64,000 nt of DNA from Streptomyces sp. S4.7 (lineage in GTDB: Bacteria; Actinomycetota; Actinomycetes; Streptomycetales; Streptomycetaceae). Within the stretch, counting starts at the first letter, position 1; every line of letters starts with the position of its first letter. Both the position numbers and the translations under genes were made by a program. The stretch is taken from assembly GCF_010384365.1 (NCBI RefSeq), contig NZ_CP048397.1:6820001-6884000 (forward strand), written 5' to 3'. Shown one piece after another: positions 56,936 to 64,000 of the stretch. A model generated the notes under the pieces. The model did not search any database, was not told the origin of the DNA, and saw only the letters and a list, made by a program, of their open reading frames with translations.

Positions 56936-57715
56936 ATGCCCCACCTGCGCGTGCTCATCCTCGGCGGCACCGCCGAAGCCCGGCGCCTCGCCGGCGCGCT
57001 CGCCGCCGAAGCCCCCCACGTGCACGTCACCACCTCCCTCGCCGGGCGCGTCACCAACCCCGCCCGCCCCGCAGGGGACGTCCGCGTCGGCGGTTTCGGC
57101 GGGCCCGAGGCCCTCGCCGCGTGGCTGGTCGCGCACCGTATCGACGTCCTCGTGGACGCCACGCACCCCTTCGCCGCGACCATCAGCGCCCACGCCGCCC
57201 AGGCGGCAGCCGCCGCCGGTATCGACCACTTCGCGCTGCGCCGCCCCGGCTGGCCGACAGACCCGCGCGACCGCCGGCTCCCCGCCCGCTCCCTCGCGGA
57301 CGCCGCCGCGCTGCTCCCGGCCCTCGGAGCGCGCCGTGTCTTCCTCACCACCGGCCGCCAGGGTCTCGCCGCCTTCGCGGGGCCCGAACTGGACGGGCTG
57401 CACTTCCTCGTACGTACCGTGGAACCGCCCGAGCCGCCCCTGCCCCGCAGCGCACAACTCCTGCTGGACCGCGGCCCGTACACCGTCGAGGGCGAGACCG
57501 CGCTCCTGCTGGCACACCGTGTCGACGTCCTGGTCACCAAGGACAGCGGCGGACCCGCCACCGCCGAGAAACTCACCGCCGCCCGCGAACTCGGCCTTGC
57601 CGTGGTCATGGTCGAACGGCCGCCCGCGCCCGAGGGCGTACCGGAAGTGCCCGACGTACGGACGGCCCTGGCCCGGCTCGGGCTCAGTCCCGCCGCAGCA
57701 GATACGTGTCCATGA
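56936..57715 (+). CDS. cobK: Precorrin-6A reductase
   Basis: A 259-residue NADPH-dependent reductase of aerobic cobalamin synthesis. HLRVLILGGTAEARRLAGAL is the N-terminal Rossmann-like motif (GGTxEA); VDVLVDATHPFAATISAHAA, RRVFLTTGRQGLAAFAG, LVTKDSGGPATAEKLTAARE and LAVVMVERP are family signatures. It reduces the macrocycle double bond in precorrin-6A. ATG 56936 lacks a strong ribosome-binding site. The 3' end overlaps the convergent cobF gene by 32 bases. Other cob genes are not in the window. Confidence 0.93.
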   Translation: MPHLRVLILGGTAEARRLAGALAAEAPHVHVTTSLAGRVTNPARPAGDVRVGGFGGPEALAAWLVAHRIDVLVDATHPFAATISAHAAQAAAAAGIDHFALRRPGWPTDPRDRRLPARSLADAAALLPALGARRVFLTTGRQGLAAFAGPELDGLHFLVRTVEPPEPPLPRSAQLLLDRGPYTVEGETALLLAHRVDVLVTKDSGGPATAEKLTAARELGLAVVMVERPPAPEGVPEVPDVRTALARLGLSPAAADTCP

Positions 57716-58448
57716 TCCAGCCCTTGCGGGCGCGGGCCTCCGCCCGTAGCTCCACGATCCGGTCCGCGACCTCGGACAGCCGCCCCGACACCAGGATCTC
57801 GTCCGCCGTCCCCACGTACGCGCCCCAGTGGATGACCGGGTTCTCCGCCAGGTAGTGGCGGAACGACTGGTGCCCGTCCAGCATCACCACCACGTCGTCC
57901 ACCCCCTCGGGCCACGCCTCCGCCAGCCGCCGGCCCGTGGTGATCTGCACCGGGCGCGCCACCCGGTTCAGCCCCGTGCGGTGCTTGGCGAGCAGCGCCG
58001 AGACGCTGCTGATGCCGGGGATCACCTCGTGTTCGAAGCCGACCGTGCCGCGCGCCAGGATCTCGTCCAGGATGCCGAGCGTGGAGTCGTACAGCGCGGG
58101 ATCGCCCCACACCAGGAACGCCCCGACCTGCTCCTCACCCAGCTCGTCGGTGATCATCCGCTCGTAGATGTCGGCGCGGCGGCCGCGCCAGTCGCCGACC
58201 GCGGGAGAGTAGTCGGCGCCGCCCGCCGTCCGGTCGCGGTCCGGGTCGCGCGCCTCGACCAGCCGGTACTCCCGGTCCTCGGCGATGTGCTCGGCGAGGA
58301 TGCCGTGCCGTAGCCCGATCAGGTCCGCTTTCGCCTCGCCCTTGTCGAGGAGGAAGAACACGTCCACCCGGTTCAGCGCCTTGACCGCCTGGAGGGTCAG
58401 CTGGTCCGGGTCGCCCGCGCCGATGCCGATCACATAGATCTGTCTCAC
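57684..58448 (-). CDS. cobF: Precorrin-6A synthase (deacetylating)
   Basis: A 254-residue SAM-dependent tetrapyrrole methyltransferase. MRQIYVIGIGAGDPDQLTLQ is the conserved N-terminal GxGxGDP motif; EEQVGAFLVWGDPALYDSTL, EVIPGISSVSALLAKHRTGL and VVVMLDGHQSFRHYLAE match CobF, which methylates C-1 of precorrin-5 and removes acetate. GTG 58448 begins the frame. It is convergent with cobK, the enzyme of the next step, with overlapping 3' ends, a compact arrangement that could produce antisense overlap of the two messages. Confidence 0.94.
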   Translation of the reverse strand: MRQIYVIGIGAGDPDQLTLQAVKALNRVDVFFLLDKGEAKADLIGLRHGILAEHIAEDREYRLVEARDPDRDRTAGGADYSPAVGDWRGRRADIYERMITDELGEEQVGAFLVWGDPALYDSTLGILDEILARGTVGFEHEVIPGISSVSALLAKHRTGLNRVARPVQITTGRRLAEAWPEGVDDVVVMLDGHQSFRHYLAENPVIHWGAYVGTADEILVSGRLSEVADRIVELRAEARARKGWIMDTYLLRRD

Positions 58449-58555
58449 CGGGCCGAGTCTGCCTCATGACACGGGAAGCTCCACCGCCCGCGTAGATACA
58501 TCGGATGACTGCGCGGGTCTTACGTTCGCCGCAGGTCACCGCATATGCTCCGGCC

Positions 58556-59275
58556 ATGCGTGTCGCTCTCTTCGTCACCTGCGTCAACGACGCGGTGTAT
58601 CCGTCCACCGGGATCGCGACCGTGCGGCTCCTCGAACGCCTCGGAGTGGAGGTCGATTTCCCCGAGGCGCAGACCTGTTGCGGCCAGCCCCAGTTCAACA
58701 CCGGCTACCGCGCGCAGACCGAGCCGCTCGTGCGCCGCACGGCCGCCGCCTTCGAGGGTTACGAGTATGTCGTGACCCCTTCGGGATCCTGTGCCGCCAT
58801 GGTCCGGCAGCACTATCCGAAGATCGGCGACGCCTCCGCCGCCGCCCTCGCCTCCCGCACCTACGAGCTGACCGAATTCCTCGTCGACGTCCTCCGGGTG
58901 ACCGACGTCGGCGCCTACTTCCCGCACACCGTGACCTACCACCCGTCCTGCCACGGACTGCGCATGCTCGGGCTCGGGGACAGACCCCGCCGCCTCCTCG
59001 AAGCCGTCGACGGACTGGAGCTGCGCGAGCTGCCCGGCGCCGACGAATGCTGCGGATTCGGCGGCACGTTCGCCCTCAAGAACTCCGATGTATCGACCGC
59101 CATGGGCCAGGACAAGGTCAACAACGCCGTCTCCACCGGCGCCGACGTCCTGTGCGGAGCCGACAACTCGTGCCTGATGCACATCGGGGGCGTCCTGCGC
59201 CGGGAAGAGGCTCCGCTGCGCGCCCTGCATCTCGCCGACATCCTGGCGAGCACCCGAGAGGAGCCCCTCGTATGA
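58556..59275 (+). CDS. lutA: L-lactate utilisation iron-sulfur subunit LutA
   Basis: A 239-residue protein with two CCG-type cysteine-rich domains: EAQTCCGQPQFNTGYR with SGSCAAMVRQHY, and HPSCHGLRMLG with ADECCGFGGTFALKN. These motifs ligate an iron-sulfur or heterodisulfide-reductase-like cluster. With LutB and LutC it oxidises L-lactate to pyruvate. ATG 58556 has no ribosome-binding site; TATGCT ends five bases upstream with TTACGT 18 bases before it, so the message may be leaderless. The stop overlaps lutB by four bases. Confidence 0.94.
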   Translation: MRVALFVTCVNDAVYPSTGIATVRLLERLGVEVDFPEAQTCCGQPQFNTGYRAQTEPLVRRTAAAFEGYEYVVTPSGSCAAMVRQHYPKIGDASAAALASRTYELTEFLVDVLRVTDVGAYFPHTVTYHPSCHGLRMLGLGDRPRRLLEAVDGLELRELPGADECCGFGGTFALKNSDVSTAMGQDKVNNAVSTGADVLCGADNSCLMHIGGVLRREEAPLRALHLADILASTREEPLV

Positions 59276-60714
59276 GCGGGACGTTCGTCGGTATGCCGTC
59301 CTTCCCACGGGCGGCCAAGGAGGCCGTGCACAACAAGACGCTGCGCGACAATCTGCGCCACGCCACCCACACCATCCGCGACAAGCGCGCCAAGGCGGTG
59401 GCCGAACTCGCCGACTGGGCCGAGCTGCGCGAGGCCGGGAAGCAGATCAAGGACCACACGCTGCGCCATCTCGACCGCTACCTCGTCCAGTTGGAGAGCC
59501 GGGTCACCGAGGCGGGCGGCACCGTCCACTGGGCCGCCGACGCCGACGAGGCCAACCGGATCGTCGCCGATCTCGTCAAGGCCACCGGTGAGAGCGAGGT
59601 CGTCAAGGTCAAGTCGATGGCCACGCAGGAGATCGGGCTCAACGAGGCCCTGGAGGCCGAGGGCATCGCGGCGTACGAGACCGACCTCGCCGAACTCATC
59701 GTCCAGCTCGGCGACGACCGGCCGTCCCACATCCTCGTCCCCGCGATCCACCGCAACCGCGGCGAGATCCGCGACATCTTCCGCGAGAAGATGGCCGACT
59801 GGGGGCGCGCCGCACCCCACGGGCTCTCCGACACCCCGGCGGACCTCGCCGAGGCCGCACGGCTCCATCTCCGCGAGAAGTTCCTGCGCGCGAAGGTCGG
59901 CATCTCCGGCGCCAACTTCATGGTCGCCGAGACCGGCACCCTTGTCGTCTTCGAGTCCGAGGGCAACGGCCGGATGTGTCTGACCCTGCCCGAGACGCTG
60001 ATCTCGGTGGTCGGCATCGAGAAAGTGGTGCCGACCTGGCGCGATCTTGAGGTGTTCCTCCAGACGCTGCCGCGCTCGTCGACGGCCGAGCGGATGAACC
60101 CGTACACCTCGACCTGGACGGGCACCGCCGACGGCGACGGGCCGCGGACCTTCCACCTCGTCCTCCTCGACAACGGCCGCACCGACACCCTCGCCGACGA
60201 GGTCGGCCGCCAGGCGCTGCGCTGTATCCGCTGCTCGGCGTGTCTCAACGTCTGCCCGGTGTACGAGCGGGCCGGCGGGCACGCGTACGGCTCCGTCTAC
60301 CCGGGGCCGATCGGCGCGATCCTCAGCCCTCAACTCCGGGGCACCCAGAGCGAGATCGACGCCTCACTGCCGTACGCCTCGTCGCTCTGCGGCGCCTGCT
60401 ACGAGGTGTGTCCGGTCGCGATCGACATCCCCGAGGTCCTGGTCCATCTGCGCGAGCGGGTCGCCGACCAGGGCGGCAAGGGCCACCGGGTCGAAAAGGC
60501 CGCGATGAAGGCGGCCGGTTGGGTGCTCGACCATCCCGGCGTGCTCGGGGCGGGGGAGCGGGTCGCGTCCAGGACCCGCAAGCTGCACCCGTCGAAGCTG
60601 CCCGGCGCGGGTGCGTGGACACGGAGCAGGGAGCTGCCGGAGATGCCGGCGGAGCCGTTCCGGGACTGGTGGAAGAAGAACCGGAAGCCGAAGTCGGACG
60701 GGAAGAAGCCGTAA
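59272..60714 (+). CDS. lutB: L-lactate utilisation iron-sulfur protein LutB
   Basis: A 480-residue protein. The N-terminal two thirds form a LUD domain (VKVKSMATQEIGLNEALEAE, DRPSHILVPAIHRNRGEIRD, VGISGANFMVAETGTLVVFE, GNGRMCLTLPETLISVVGIE). The C-terminal part has two 4Fe-4S sites, CIRCSACLNVCPVYERAGGH and SLCGACYEVCPVAIDIPEVL. It transfers electrons from lactate oxidation to the quinone pool. ATG 59272 overlaps the lutA stop; the stop overlaps the lutC ATG (TAATG). Three genes form one translationally coupled operon. The lysine-rich end (DWWKKNRKPKSDGKKP) is short and variable. Confidence 0.95.
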   Translation: MSGTFVGMPSFPRAAKEAVHNKTLRDNLRHATHTIRDKRAKAVAELADWAELREAGKQIKDHTLRHLDRYLVQLESRVTEAGGTVHWAADADEANRIVADLVKATGESEVVKVKSMATQEIGLNEALEAEGIAAYETDLAELIVQLGDDRPSHILVPAIHRNRGEIRDIFREKMADWGRAAPHGLSDTPADLAEAARLHLREKFLRAKVGISGANFMVAETGTLVVFESEGNGRMCLTLPETLISVVGIEKVVPTWRDLEVFLQTLPRSSTAERMNPYTSTWTGTADGDGPRTFHLVLLDNGRTDTLADEVGRQALRCIRCSACLNVCPVYERAGGHAYGSVYPGPIGAILSPQLRGTQSEIDASLPYASSLCGACYEVCPVAIDIPEVLVHLRERVADQGGKGHRVEKAAMKAAGWVLDHPGVLGAGERVASRTRKLHPSKLPGAGAWTRSRELPEMPAEPFRDWWKKNRKPKSDGKKP

Positions 60715-61379
60715 TGACCACCGACCCGTCCATCGATCCGTCCGGCACCCCTCGATCGGGCTCGCGCGAGCGCATCCTGGCCCGGATCCGCGCCGCCGTC
60801 GCCGACGCGCCCGACGCCCCCGAGGTCACGCGCGACTATCTCGACACGCACACCCCCGACTCCACCATGGTCGACCTGCTGGCCGAGAACCTCGCCGACT
60901 ACCGCGCCGTCGTCCACCGCACCGACTCCGCCGGGCTCGCGGAACTGCTGAGGCAGCTGCTTGCCGAGCACGGCTCCCGTACGGTCCTGGTGCCGCCGGG
61001 CCTCCCACCGTCCTGGCTCGCCTCCGCCGATCCGACCCGGATCCCCGACCGGGAGGAGTCCACCGCCCAGGAGCTGGACGAGGTCGACAGCGTCGTCACC
61101 GGCTGCGCCGTGGCGATCGCGGAGACCGGCACGATCGTCCTGGACGGCGGCCCCGACCAGGGCCGACGCCGTATCTCACTCGTACCGGACCACCACATCT
61201 GCGTGGTCCGGGCGCCGGAGCAGGTCGTCGCCTCCGTACCGCAGGCGATGCCGCGACTCGATCCGACCCGGCCACTGACCTGGATCTCGGGTCCCTCGGC
61301 CACCAGCGACATCGAACTGGACCGCGTCGAGGGGGTGCACGGCCCCCGCACGCTGGAGGTCGTCCTCGTCGAGGACTGA
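60714..61379 (+). CDS. lutC: L-lactate utilisation protein LutC
   Basis: A 221-residue LUD-domain protein: RERILARIRAAVADAPDAPE, LAELLRQLLAEHGSRTVLVP, ELDEVDSVVTGCAVAIAETG, TIVLDGGPDQGRRRISLVPD, HHICVVRAPEQVVASVPQAM and TWISGPSATSDIELDRVEGV, the G-P-S-x-T-S-D-I-E motif near the end being diagnostic. It is the third component of the LutABC lactate oxidase. ATG 60714 overlaps the lutB stop. No lldR/lutR-type regulator or lactate permease is nearby in the window. A hairpin follows. Confidence 0.94.
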   Translation: MTTDPSIDPSGTPRSGSRERILARIRAAVADAPDAPEVTRDYLDTHTPDSTMVDLLAENLADYRAVVHRTDSAGLAELLRQLLAEHGSRTVLVPPGLPPSWLASADPTRIPDREESTAQELDEVDSVVTGCAVAIAETGTIVLDGGPDQGRRRISLVPDHHICVVRAPEQVVASVPQAMPRLDPTRPLTWISGPSATSDIELDRVEGVHGPRTLEVVLVED

Positions 61380-61397
61380 CCCGACCGGACGTACCTC

Positions 61398-61430
61398 GCC
61401 CCGGCAACGTCACGCGTCACGTTCCGGGGC
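61398..61430. terminator. Terminator between lutC and the DUF309 gene
   Basis: GCCCCGGCAACGT (61398-61410) pairs with ACGTTCCGGGGC (61419-61430), twelve pairs with one bulge, eight-base loop, between convergent genes. Confidence 0.65.
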
Positions 61431-61445
61431 TCCCTGTACGGGAGT

Positions 61446-61931
61446 TCACCCACCGCCCGTCGGCAGCGTCAGGCGCGGCGCCTCGGCGGCGGCGTCGACC
61501 GGGGCGTCCTCGATCCGTGCCGCCAGACCGCCGGCCCACGAGGTCAGCCCCGGGACATCGATCCCGTACGGCTCCCCGTACCCCGAAATCCGCTCGGCGC
61601 CGCGCAGCAGCAGCCGCGCCCCGCCCGTCAGATTGCCCCGCGCGGCATGCGTCAGCCCCACCGCGAGCTGCGCCATGCCTCGCCACAGCGCCTCCTCCTC
61701 GGCGGGGCCCGACTTCCACGCGTCCTCGAACACCTCGTGCGCGTGGAACGGCATTCCCGCGTCGAGCAGCCGCTGAGCCTCCCGCAACGTCTCGTCGGGC
61801 CCCCGCACCACCCCCTCGGGCTGACGCTCGACCCCGGGCTCCCCGTAAGGCAACGGCCGCCCCAGCCCATCCCTCGGCCGCGCGTTCCGCGCCCGCCCTT
61901 CGACGTCCCGATCCCGCCGCTTCTCCGTCAT
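61446..61931 (-). CDS. DUF309 domain protein
   Basis: A 161-residue cytosolic helical protein. The core LREAQRLLDAGMPFHAHEVF, EDAWKSGPAEEEALWRGMAQ, LAVGLTHAARGNLTGGARLL has the HxxHEVxE-x-x-W and GMxQLAVGLTHxxRGN motifs of DUF309 (TTHA0068-like helical fold). The first 45 residues are arginine/proline-rich and variable. ATG 61931 begins the frame; no strong ribosome-binding site. The family's role is unknown; conserved H and E residues suggest a metal or active site. Confidence 0.9.
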   Translation of the reverse strand: MTEKRRDRDVEGRARNARPRDGLGRPLPYGEPGVERQPEGVVRGPDETLREAQRLLDAGMPFHAHEVFEDAWKSGPAEEEALWRGMAQLAVGLTHAARGNLTGGARLLLRGAERISGYGEPYGIDVPGLTSWAGGLAARIEDAPVDAAAEAPRLTLPTGGG

Positions 61932-62032
61932 GCCCCGATTGTCTCCCCTCCCGCCTGCGGCCCGCTGACCACCCCGCGTGGGGTAAAGTTCTCAACTGTG
62001 GCCGCCGGGAGATCTTCCGGGCGGCGGAACAG

Positions 62033-62106
<74 letters not shown>

Positions 62107-62127
62107 CTCGAGAGAGTCGCAAGTCCA

Positions 62128-62159
62128 GGGCCGGTTTCGGAGAGATCCGAGACCGGCCC
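62128..62159 (+). terminator. Terminator of the second tRNA-Pro
   Basis: GGGCCGGTTTCGGA pairs with TCCGAGACCGGCCC (14 pairs, one G-U) around GAGA. It is clearly related in sequence and position to the hairpin after the first copy. Confidence 0.8.
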
Positions 62160-62230
62160 TTGACCGTTGTCGTGGACCGGGTGGGGACCAGGACCACTGA
62201 TGCCCGTGCCGGCCCACCGCTGAGTTCCGT

Positions 62231-62560
62231 CTACTCGTTCGTCGGCGACGCTTGCTGTGCGACCTCGAAGGACCAGAGTGTGGCCCCGCTCGCCGCCGGC
62301 CTGGGGCGTTCGCCGTTCTGTGCGTCACCGCTCTGGTGGGCTGTCTTCATGGGGCCCTCGGTCCAGGCCTGGAAGGACTCTTCGTCGCGCCACCGCGTGT
62401 AGACGAGGTAGTTGTCGGTGCCTTCGACGGGGCGGAGGAGTTCGAACCACTCGAACCCGTCCGAGTTCTCCACGGCATGGGCACGGGAGGCGAACCGCTT
62501 CTCCAGTGTCTCCCGCTGCTCGGCGGGCACGGTCAGTACGTTGATCTTGACTACGCTCAT
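62231..62560 (-). CDS. Antibiotic biosynthesis monooxygenase (ABM)-family protein
   Basis: A 109-residue protein with the ferredoxin-like ABM fold: VVKINVLTVPAEQRETLEKR, FASRAHAVENSDGFEWFELL, RPVEGTDNYLVYTRWRDEES and FQAWTEGPMKTAHQSGDA. The F-E-x-F/W-E-L-L-R-P and Y-x-x-Y-T-x-W motifs match the IsdG/HmoA-like and small monooxygenase group; a haem-degrading role is possible because Streptomyces members with MSVVKINVL-type starts are annotated both ways. ATG 62560 with AGGA seven bases upstream. Monocistronic. Confidence 0.88.
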   Translation of the reverse strand: MSVVKINVLTVPAEQRETLEKRFASRAHAVENSDGFEWFELLRPVEGTDNYLVYTRWRDEESFQAWTEGPMKTAHQSGDAQNGERPRPAASGATLWSFEVAQQASPTNE

Positions 62561-63236
62561 GGCCTCATCCTGCCGCACGGTGGTCGGCAGGATGAGGAGC
62601 GGCCCGTGCGTGACGCGGTTCCGCGGTGCGCCGCCCGGAGTGGATTTCGGGTCAATTCACCGCGCGGAGAAGGACGTTCGAGGTCGAATGCGGGTATGTC
62701 CTCAACGCCCGTCCACCGTCCGCGATCACGCCCCACACCACGGCCCGCTCCCCGGCCGCGCGGTGGGCGGGGAGCACATTCCGCCAGTCGGGCGGGGAAC
62801 GCCGCCGCTCCTCAGGGAGGGCGCGCCGGATCGCGCGTGCCGACAGCAAGACCCGGCTCCCCGCGTCGCTCTCATGACCCCGGACCTCCTCAAACCGCCG
62901 CCGTGAGAGACGGCCCGTCCCGGCCGGCCATGGACGGCCGGCCGTCGGAGAAGTGGGGGGCGGGCCCGTACACGAGCGTGTCCCCGACAGCGGCAGCGCC
63001 GGCCCGTGGACGGACTACTGCCGCCAGACCGTCGAGAACCGCCCGGACCTGCGCCACATGCTGCGAGCGCATCCCGCTTGGTGGCCGCATCTGATGTCGG
63101 TACTGCCCGACCACCTGCTGCGAGCCGACGATCCGGTCCGTGTGCCTGCACCGAGCGGGGGACAGGGGGGGCGCTTGAGCGTTCGTTTCCCGCTGCTGCG
63201 GTCACCGTGCCGTGATGCCGCGCGGGGCGCTCGGGC
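62561..63236. other. Stretch without an assignable gene; possible fragments
   Basis: Minus strand 62652-62880 reads RFEEVRGHESDAGSRVLLSA, RAIRRALPEERRRSPPDWRN and VLPAHRAAGERAVVWGVIAD to a stop, which looks like coding sequence but has no acceptable start and no family I recognise. Plus strand 62990-63170 has WTDYCRQTVENRPDLRHMLR followed by AHPAWWPHLMSVLPDHLLRA, also coding-like and unassigned. Both may be gene remnants. No RNA or repeat is visible. Confidence 0.35.
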
Positions 63237-63458
63237 TCAGTCGCCGATCAGTCCGTTCAGGGTCGGCACGCTCGCACCGAGACCGACGAGTCCTGCGAGG
63301 ATCGCGCCGGCCGTGTCGCCGGTGCTGAGGTAGGTGAGGGTTCCGGCGATCGCCCCTACGAAGGCGGCCGTCTGGAGGACGATGGCCGTACGTACGGGCA
63401 GAAACGGCTTCGGGTCCCCGGGTCCGGGAACGGTGGGCGGGGTCGGGGCGGCGGTCAC
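63237..63458 (-). CDS. Small membrane protein with two transmembrane helices (holin-like)
   Basis: A 73-residue protein: a Pro-rich start (APTPPTVPGPGDPKPFLPV), then two hydrophobic segments, TAIVLQTAAFVGAIAGTLTY and AGAILAGLVGLGASVPTLNG, joined by LSTGDT. GTG 63458 follows AAGGGGG. The size and hairpin topology resemble phage holins and other small actinobacterial membrane proteins. No endolysin or phage gene is adjacent, so it is just described as holin-like in form. Confidence 0.6.
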   Translation of the reverse strand: MTAAPTPPTVPGPGDPKPFLPVRTAIVLQTAAFVGAIAGTLTYLSTGDTAGAILAGLVGLGASVPTLNGLIGD

Positions 63459-63646
63459 GAGAACCCCCTTGCGCGGAGCGGGTGTCGACAGCGTTCCAAC
63501 GTCACGCAGGGACAGGCACGTGGCCTCGCGGACACAGGCTGGAACCGGCGGAACCCAGGGCTTTCGGCACCTCGATCGTAGCCGTCGGTCCCCGGTTTCC
63601 CTTGGATCGACACCTCGGCTCGTGGAAGCCCGGACCGGGAGCCGGG

Positions 63647-64000
63647 TCACTGGGACAGCAGTTGCTGGCCGCCGTCGATGTCGTACGTCGCGCCCGTCAG
63701 CGCCTCGTTGCGCATGATGTGCAGAGCGAGTGCGGCGACGTCCTGCGGGCCGACGACCCGTCGGATGGGGAGCGAGGCGCGGAGTTCCTCGCGCCGTGCT
63801 TCGAGCTGATCGCCCAGGAGCGAGGCCGACAGCGGTGTGTCGACGAATCCGGCAGCGATGAGGTTCACCCGGATCGGTGCCAGTTCGAGTGCCAGGCTCG
63901 CGGTGATGGCCGGGAGCGCCGCCGTCGGCGCCGAGGTGACGGTCATGCCCTTGGCGGGCCGGCGGGCGCCGGTGCCACCGATGAACAGCAGCGTCCCCGC
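63647..64000 (-). CDS. SDR-family oxidoreductase, C-terminal part (continues beyond window)
   Basis: The visible 117 residues read GTLLFIGGTGARRPAKGMTV, TSAPTAALPAITASLALELA, PIRVNLIAAGFVDTPLSASL, GPQDVAALALHIMRNEALTG, ATYDIDGGQQLLSQ. The C-terminal strands (RVNxIxAGxVDTPL, T-G-A-T-Y-D-I-D-G-G-Q) are classical SDR. At the active-site position, however, the usual Y-x-x-x-K is replaced by S-A-P-T-A-A, as in the atypical group of SDRs (with GGTGARRPAxGM), so catalysis is different or absent. The N-terminal cofactor domain lies to the right of base 64000. Confidence 0.85.
   Translation of the reverse strand, partial: AGTLLFIGGTGARRPAKGMTVTSAPTAALPAITASLALELAPIRVNLIAAGFVDTPLSASLLGDQLEARREELRASLPIRRVVGPQDVAALALHIMRNEALTGATYDIDGGQQLLSQ

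Overview
The window is 64 kb of very GC-rich chromosomal DNA. Its codon use, twin-arginine and lipoprotein signals, a sortase-E-type LAxTG motif, the Pseudomonas/Streptomyces-type rhamnose isomerase and the tRNA-Pro locus all fit a Streptomyces or close relative. Accessory, sugar-related genes suggest a chromosome-arm location. No CRISPR array, rRNA, replication origin or prophage is visible.

Layout. 1-9 kb: the 5' end of a LacI-type regulator, divergent from an NMT1/THI5-type ABC transporter operon, then a GNAT and a secreted two-gene operon (ThuA/sugar dehydrogenase/PKD/CBM6 protein and a TIM-barrel isomerase). Near-identical palindromes of the AGAAAGCGCTTTCT type sit before the transporter, the ThuA gene and a cupin gene at 37.9 kb. 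9-21.5 kb: tRNA-Pro(GGG) with an integrase remnant, alcohol dehydrogenase, a phytoene-desaturase-like oxidoreductase, a coupled HemK2-like / CDGSH / haem-oxygenase-like diiron operon, an SDR, a truncated IS110, TerC and a geranylgeranyl-reductase-family protein. 21.7-25.7 kb: truncated genes, a methyltransferase/VOC pair, an ECF41-type sigma factor and a TetR regulator. 25.7-32.4 kb: a GDT1/TMEM165 manganese exporter preceded by a yybP-ykoY manganese riboswitch, then a five-gene trans-4-hydroxy-proline catabolic operon with an XRE-cupin regulator; the operon and regulator share an operator CGTTC-N8-GAACG. 32.4-38.7 kb: a DUF1266 protein, a wrecked arsenic locus that keeps arsI, a CE7 esterase with a missing nucleophile, and a cupin protein. 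38.7-54.1 kb: polysaccharide and L-rhamnose use: a GH87-like beta-helix enzyme, a GH78 alpha-L-rhamnosidase, the rhaT-P-Q-S ABC transporter, rhamnose mutarotase, a fucose/arabinose-type isomerase, a LacI regulator and L-rhamnose isomerase, with operators TGAAxxGATTCA at three promoters. 54.1-57 kb: remains of a trypsin-NACHT-trypco2 conflict locus and a DUF5984 gene. 57-64 kb: cobK, cobF, lutABC, DUF309, a second tRNA-Pro(GGG), a monooxygenase-type ABM protein, a small membrane protein and an SDR cut by the window edge.

How it works together. Three regulons can be read from the operators: a LacI regulon on secreted sugar oxidation and uptake, a hydroxyproline regulon, and a rhamnose regulon in which extracellular rhamnosidase releases rhamnose that is imported, mutarotated and isomerised; the later kinase/aldolase steps are not in the window. 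The other striking property is decay. More than a dozen loci are truncated, internally deleted or frameshifted (integrase, SDR, APC permease, catalase, IS110, LAxTG surface protein, BBE oxidase, arsR, acr3, a methyltransferase tail, a lacI tail, trypsin-NACHT, trypco2, DUF5984), often joined at sharp deletion scars, between intact operons.
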